DNA of 8,819 nucleotides, from the NCBI GenBank assembly GCA_029265085.1, contig JAJUJY010000166.1, forward strand, positions 1 to 8,819. The letters are read 5' to 3'. The notes beneath the pieces were generated by a model. It made no database searches, was not told where the DNA came from, and saw nothing but the letters and a program-made list of their open reading frames with translations. The position numbers and the translations under genes were made by a program. Positions 5,377 through 8,819 of the stretch are shown in pieces (the stretch's first letter is position 1; the number at the start of each line of letters is the position of its first letter). Origin of the DNA: Chloroflexota bacterium (lineage in GTDB: Bacteria; Chloroflexota; Anaerolineae; Anaerolineales; Anaerolineaceae).

Positions 5377-7119
5377 ATGTCAGATCATTTCATCGAAATA
5401 ACCGACCTTACCTATGCCCACGCAATTCGCGGCAGCCAACCTGTGCCTGCTTTACGTGGTTTATCCCTGCAAATTGACGAAGGCGAGCATATCGCCATTA
5501 TTGGAGCCAATGGTTCCGGTAAAACAACACTGGTACGCCATCTGAATGCACTCTTATTGCCAACCAGTGGGCTGGTCCAGGTTGCCGGGTTAGATACCCG
5601 TGATCCAGCCAACCATCCTCAGATTCGCAGTCTGGTTGGGATGGTCTTTCAAGCACCAGAAGATCAAATTGTGGCCACTTTAGTCGAAGAAGATGTGGCT
5701 TTTGGCCCTGAAAACCTGGGGCTACCCGCCGCAGAAATTCACCGCCGGGTTGATGAGGCATTGGAAACAGTGCAAATGTCAGCCCAGCGCAAGCGCCCAC
5801 CCCACTTGCTTTCTGCCGGTCAAATGCAGCGGGTGGCTCTGGCCGGTATTCTGGCAATGCAGCCGCGCTGCATCATTTTTGATGAAACAACTGCCATGCT
5901 GGACCCCGCTGGCCGCCGCATGGTCGTGGAGATTATCCGCCGCCTGCACCGGGAAGGGTTAACGATCATCGAAATCACCCATTTCATGCAAGAGGCAGCC
6001 CACGCAGACCGGATCATCGTCTTGAATAAAGGCCAGGTTGCGATGCAAGGCACACCGCAAGAAATTTATTCCCATCGCTCAGACTTGCATTCGCTGGGAT
6101 TGGATGTTCCTGCGCCGGTTCACCTGGCTGACCGTCTGCGAAAAACTATGCCGGGTCTTCCACATAACCTTTTGACTACCAGCCAGCTCCTGGCGGCCTT
6201 ACCAGACTGCGGCTGCCCAACTGCTCCGCCTGCAAGAGAACCAGAGGTGTCTCCCAGCGGTCTTGCCTGGATTCAAGCCCAGGGTTTAGGCCACACTTAT
6301 CTTCATGGCACACCATTATCGCAGCGCTCCTTACAAAATGCGAATATTTTGGTCCATCAAGGAGAAGTTCACGGCATCATGGGGGCGACTGGCTCAGGAA
6401 AATCCACCCTGCTCCAGCATTTGAATGGATTGCTCTTGCCGCAGGAAGGCCGCGTTCAAGTTGGTCCATTCGACCTCGCTGATCCTAAAACCGACTTGAA
6501 GGCAGTCCGCCGGTTGGCTGGATTGGCATTTCAAAATCCGGAATTCCAACTTTTTGAAACCTATGTCGGCGATGAAATTGCCTATGCGCAGCGGCTCGTC
6601 GGCAATAAAGACGGCTTACGCAAAGCGGTACAGGAAGCGATGGAAATTGTTGGCCTGGATTTTGAACATTACAAAGACCGCTTAACCTTTACCCTGAGCG
6701 GTGGTGAGCGCCGAAAAGCTGCACTGGCTTCTATCCTGGTGATGAAACCCGAAATCCTCTTACTGGATGAGCCTACCGCGGGATTAGATCCGCTCTCTCG
6801 CTACGAGTTACTGCACAACTTACAAGACCTGGCAAACCAGGGAAAGACTCTGGTTTTTTCTTCCCATCGTATGGAAGACCTGGCCAACCTCACCCAGCAA
6901 ATCACGGTAATGCATAAGGGTATCACGGTCATGGACGGCCCGGTGGGTTCTGTCTTCTCTCAAGAAGATCAGCTTAATCAATTTGGCTTAGAACCACCCT
7001 TGGTTTCAAGGGTGGCAAACCGGCTGCGAGAAAAGGGCTGGCCTGTTCCCGTTGGAGTTATCCACAGTGATGAGTTAGCTTCTCAATTGGAAGCAATCCA
7101 GGGGGGCAGCCTTGAATAA
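5377..7119 (+). CDS. ecfA: Fused energy-coupling factor ATPase, EcfA1-like and EcfA2-like halves
   Basis: A 580-residue protein with two complete ABC ATPase domains that energises an ECF-type vitamin or micronutrient importer. The N-half has Walker A GANGSGKT (43-50), Q-loop VFQAPEDQ (Q92), signature LSAGQ (145-149), Walker B IFDE (D169, E170) followed by TTAMLDP, and switch His202. The C-half has Walker A GATGSGKS (336-343), Q-loop FQNPEFQLFE (Q386), signature LSGGE (440-444), Walker B LLLDE (D464, E465) followed by PTAGLDP, and switch His497. The MLDP wording in the first half and FQLFE plus AGLDP in the second match the EcfA1 and EcfA2 types respectively. Each half keeps its own C-terminal EcfA domain (about 225-275 and 530-580). 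The linker contains a CGC triplet (278-280). Many species encode these as two genes. EcfT follows with an 8-nt overlap. The start ATG lacks a Shine-Dalgarno site. Confidence 0.93.
   Translation: MSDHFIEITDLTYAHAIRGSQPVPALRGLSLQIDEGEHIAIIGANGSGKTTLVRHLNALLLPTSGLVQVAGLDTRDPANHPQIRSLVGMVFQAPEDQIVATLVEEDVAFGPENLGLPAAEIHRRVDEALETVQMSAQRKRPPHLLSAGQMQRVALAGILAMQPRCIIFDETTAMLDPAGRRMVVEIIRRLHREGLTIIEITHFMQEAAHADRIIVLNKGQVAMQGTPQEIYSHRSDLHSLGLDVPAPVHLADRLRKTMPGLPHNLLTTSQLLAALPDCGCPTAPPAREPEVSPSGLAWIQAQGLGHTYLHGTPLSQRSLQNANILVHQGEVHGIMGATGSGKSTLLQHLNGLLLPQEGRVQVGPFDLADPKTDLKAVRRLAGLAFQNPEFQLFETYVGDEIAYAQRLVGNKDGLRKAVQEAMEIVGLDFEHYKDRLTFTLSGGERRKAALASILVMKPEILLLDEPTAGLDPLSRYELLHNLQDLANQGKTLVFSSHRMEDLANLTQQITVMHKGITVMDGPVGSVFSQEDQLNQFGLEPPLVSRVANRLREKGWPVPVGVIHSDELASQLEAIQGGSLE
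7100..7106 (+). promoter_or_regulatory. G-rich Shine-Dalgarno site of ecfT
   Basis: AGGGGGG inside the end of ecfA lies 5 nt before a TTG at 7112. It supports the TTG as start over the in-frame ATG at 7130, which has only a weak GAG 3 nt ahead. Confidence 0.5.
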
Positions 7120-7933
7120 TTTCGAGTTTATGCGACAAATTACCATTGGGCAGTATCTACCCATCGACTCGCTGCTCACACGCCTTGATCCCCGCGCGCG
7201 AATTGTGATCTTTTTCCTTGTTTTAACCGCCGCTACCTTCACGCCGCATTGGTCAGGCTTGCTAATTGCTTTGGCTGTTGTCTTTCTCTGGATTGGATTG
7301 GGAAGGATTTCCCTGGGATATGCCCTGCGCGGATTAATCGCACCGCTGCCGTTCTTAATGATCCTGGCCATCCTGCAGCTATTTCTGGTTCCTCCAGGCA
7401 GCCAGCCGACCATCTTATTTTCCATCGGTCCAGTCAATATCTATTCAGCCGGACTACTCGCTTCTGCGGTTTTGCTGCTGCGCTTTTGTGTCCTCCTATT
7501 GGGACTAAGCCTGGCTTCGTTTTGCCTTTCCACCTCAGAAATGATCCACGGAATTGCCTCACTGCTCTCACCAATTGACCGGCTTGGAATACATACGCGT
7601 GATTTTGTGATGGCCTTGCAGGTCACACTGCGCTTCTTGCCTTTCCTGGCACAAACCGTTGAACGGATTGCCAAAGCCCAAGAATCACGCGGGGCAGAAT
7701 GGGGTACAAAAAAAGGCGGGCTGCTGCAGCGCACCCGCCAATTATTCCCATTAATGGTTCCTTTGTTCTTATCCAGCCTGCGCCGTGCTGAAAATCTGGC
7801 GCTGGCGATGGATGCCCGCGGTTACAGCTCTCCGGGGAAACACACCTCGTTGGTGGTGATGCGTTTCCGCCTGGTGGATGGGCTTGCAATCCTGGTTACT
7901 GCACTGATGGCCGCAGCGATTATTTTGGTCTAA
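7112..7933 (+). CDS. ecfT: EcfT, transmembrane coupling protein of the ECF transporter
   Basis: With the TTG start the protein has 273 residues, close to the usual 260-270 of EcfT. The N-terminus contains the family pattern ITIGQYLP followed by TRLDPRAR (23-30). Hydrophobic stretches then form the membrane part (about 30-140, and a last helix 254-273). The cytoplasmic coupling helices carry the two short Ala-Arg-Gly motifs that dock onto EcfA: AQESRG (189-194) and AMDARG (232-237). The first has Ser in place of the usual Ala. EcfT bridges the fused ATPase to the substrate-binding S component. Translation is coupled to ecfA by an 8-nt overlap. An alternative start is the ATG at 7130, giving 267 residues starting MRQITIGQY, which also agrees with the family. 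The gene ends 4 bp before the stop of the convergent S-component gene. Confidence 0.93.
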   Translation: MNNFEFMRQITIGQYLPIDSLLTRLDPRARIVIFFLVLTAATFTPHWSGLLIALAVVFLWIGLGRISLGYALRGLIAPLPFLMILAILQLFLVPPGSQPTILFSIGPVNIYSAGLLASAVLLLRFCVLLLGLSLASFCLSTSEMIHGIASLLSPIDRLGIHTRDFVMALQVTLRFLPFLAQTVERIAKAQESRGAEWGTKKGGLLQRTRQLFPLMVPLFLSSLRRAENLALAMDARGYSSPGKHTSLVVMRFRLVDGLAILVTALMAAAIILV

Positions 7934-7937
7934 TGAA

Positions 7938-8495
7938 TTAAAGATCAGCGCCTTTGCGCTTTCCAACCGCAAATTGCCGCCAGGCTGCCACAACGGCCAG
8001 GGTAATCAACGCGGAGACTCCCGCTTCTGGCAAACCATTTGCAATGGCAATCGGCCCTAAGGCAAGCCAGGGTAAAAAGCCTAATACGCCGATCATACCC
8101 AACACCAGGATTGTGTTGGTCAGGCTGCCCGCTATTCCGGCAGCAACCAGCCCCGCTGCCGGCCAACGCTGCAGAGAGCGCCATACCAGCCATGCAGCTG
8201 GACCAATAATCAATCGCGGTAACACCGAGAGCAGCGGGTTGGTGAACCAGACATCCGCTGGCCCGGTAGGCGCAACCGCTGCCTGGATCAAACTAAACAA
8301 ACCAAAAATCAACCCAATTCCCAGGCCAACCACAGGACCTTCCAGGACTGCGCCAATAATCACGGGGACATGCATGATGGTTAATGATGCACCGCTAAAC
8401 CAGGGAATAAAACCCAGGTGAGTTAATCCCAACAATACGGCGATCGCCCCCAACACGCCGGTCACGACAATTTTTCGCGTCCGATCTTGTGCCAT
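7938..8495 (-). CDS. ECF transporter S component (substrate-binding membrane subunit)
   Basis: A 185-residue, very hydrophobic protein with about six membrane helices, the size and shape of ECF S components of the ECF_trnsprt type. After a short basic start (QDRTRK) comes a small-residue helix TGVLGAIAVLLG, the kind that packs on EcfT. Next is the recognisable TIMHVPVIIG (39-48), then EGPVVGLGIGLIFGLFSLI (52-70), and later FTNPLLSVLPRLIIGP. This style resembles the pantothenate/folate-type S proteins, but the vitamin bound cannot be assigned from sequence, and no biosynthetic neighbour helps. The start at 8495 is fixed by GGAGAGGA just upstream; a longer frame to 8576 would run through the promoter. 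It lies opposite to ecfA-ecfT and ends 4 bp from ecfT, so it is made from its own transcript. Confidence 0.88.
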   Translation of the reverse strand: MAQDRTRKIVVTGVLGAIAVLLGLTHLGFIPWFSGASLTIMHVPVIIGAVLEGPVVGLGIGLIFGLFSLIQAAVAPTGPADVWFTNPLLSVLPRLIIGPAAWLVWRSLQRWPAAGLVAAGIAGSLTNTILVLGMIGVLGFLPWLALGPIAIANGLPEAGVSALITLAVVAAWRQFAVGKRKGADL

Positions 8496-8498
8496 AAA

Positions 8499-8506
8499 TC
8501 CTCTCC
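8499..8506 (-). promoter_or_regulatory. Shine-Dalgarno site of the S-component gene
   Basis: On the - strand GGAGAGGA lies 3 nt from the ATG at 8495, with its GGAG core 7 nt away. It selects this start over the upstream in-frame ATG at 8576. Confidence 0.7.
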
Positions 8507-8523
8507 AGGTAGATTTATTTGAA

Positions 8524-8551
8524 ATTCTAACATACTGTGGAAGAAAAACAA
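8524..8551 (-). promoter_or_regulatory. Candidate promoter of the S-component gene
   Basis: On the - strand TTGTTT (8546-8551) and TAGAAT (8524-8529) are separated by 16 bp, with TG one base before the -10 (extended -10). The predicted start near 8517 gives a leader of about 22 nt, too short to hold a riboswitch. Hence any vitamin control would have to act at the promoter. Confidence 0.5.
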
Positions 8552-8563
8552 ATTCCAACCATC

Positions 8564-8591
8564 TTGGGAAAATCACGGATCAGGTTATAAT
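8564..8591 (+). promoter_or_regulatory. Candidate promoter of the downstream MFS-like gene
   Basis: TTGGGA (8564-8569) and a perfect TATAAT (8586-8591) are separated by 16 bp. A start near 8598 would give a leader of about 124 nt. Its -35 is only 12 bp from the -35 of the divergent S-component promoter, so the two could compete or share a regulator. Confidence 0.5.
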
Positions 8592-8620
8592 AAATTTGTC
8601 CCAAAAATTCATGCAATTAT

Positions 8621-8641
8621 TTTGATCCAACCATTTGATCC
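8621..8641. repeat. Direct repeat TTTGATCC in the leader of the MFS-like gene
   Basis: TTTGATCC occurs at 8621-8628 and again at 8634-8641, 13 bp apart start to start. It lies downstream of the predicted transcript start. It could be a pair of protein-binding half-sites or chance in an AT-rich stretch. Confidence 0.35.
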
Positions 8642-8647
8642 CCGGAA

Positions 8648-8668
8648 TTGTGCTTTTAATTCGCACAA
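8648..8668 (+). other. Small hairpin in the leader of the MFS-like gene
   Basis: TTGTGC (8648-8653) and GCACAA (8663-8668) pair perfectly around a 9-nt loop. A competing pairing TTAATT (8656-8661) with AATTAA (8668-8673) overlaps it. There is no run of T after it, so it is not an intrinsic terminator. Its function is unknown. Confidence 0.3.
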
Positions 8669-8721
8669 ATTAACGATTTAAACCAATTCCAATCACCATT
8701 CTTCAATCTAAAGGATTTCCC

Positions 8722-8819
8722 ATGCAACGACCTATTCGCTGGTACGACTATATCACCATCAACATCTATTGGTTTGCCCTGACTACCCGTTCTCAAACCC
8801 TGGCTCCCTTGGTGATTCC
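8722..8819 (+). CDS. MFS-like transporter, N-terminal fragment (continues past the window)
   Basis: An open frame begins with ATG at 8722 after AAAGGA (8710-8715), 6 nt away, and stays open to the end. The 32 visible residues start MQRPIRWYDYITINIYWFAL and go on to a TTRSQTLAPLVIP-type stretch. This resembles the first helix of MFS transporters common in Chloroflexota, in which RWYDYITINIYW precedes helix 1. No motif A is reached, so the assignment rests on this N-terminus alone and on the upstream promoter and ribosome site. Confidence 0.65.
   Translation, partial: MQRPIRWYDYITINIYWFALTTRSQTLAPLVI

Noticed and set aside
7947..7962. Stem AGCGC-CTTT-GCGCT as a terminator for ecfT
   Set aside because: The stem is only 5 bp, lies within the S-component coding sequence and is followed by just a few T; too weak to call.
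8496..8523. Vitamin riboswitch ahead of the S-component gene
   Set aside because: The predicted leader is about 22 nt and mostly ribosome site; there is no room for an aptamer unless transcription starts further upstream.

Overview
The window looks like a chromosomal stretch from a member of the Chloroflexota, most likely an Anaerolineae-type bacterium. This is judged from protein style only: an ABC-2 exporter cassette with a long HlyD-type adaptor, a fused two-domain EcfA, the N-terminus of a typical Chloroflexota-style MFS protein, and middling G+C with compact gene packing. No rRNA or marker gene confirms the taxon.

Left part (1-3551, + strand): the 3' half of an ABC export operon. It holds the end of an ABC-2 permease, a HlyD-family membrane fusion protein with a long coiled-coil region, and two separate ABC ATPases. 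The two ATPases correspond to the N- and C-terminal halves of the single fused ATPase YbhF of the E. coli YbhGFSR exporter. The pair looks functionally asymmetric: the first lacks the H-loop histidine and the second has a degraded signature motif, and both defects fall in the same composite ATP site.

Middle (3548-5226, - strand): a two-gene operon of a 12-helix MFS transporter followed by a YjbQ/UPF0047 protein. It converges on the exporter operon so tightly that the two stop codons share the four bases CTAG. A 150-bp divergent intergenic region (5227-5376) carries a good - strand promoter for the MFS gene. In the other direction it has an extended -10 immediately ahead of ecfA, overlapped upstream by a perfect 6-bp inverted repeat.

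Right part (5377-8819): an energy-coupling factor (ECF) vitamin or micronutrient importer. A fused EcfA (A1-like half plus A2-like half) and EcfT overlap by 8 nt on the + strand. The membrane S component lies on the opposite strand and ends only 4 bp after EcfT, so it is transcribed from its own promoter. A 226-bp divergent region (8496-8721) separates it from the start of another MFS-like gene that runs off the window.

There is no gene-free stretch over 300 bases. I saw no RNA gene, CRISPR array, insertion sequence or obvious new system. The points of interest are the asymmetric ATPase pair, the split-strand ECF module, the candidate operators, and the long adaptor in a probable single-membrane lineage.
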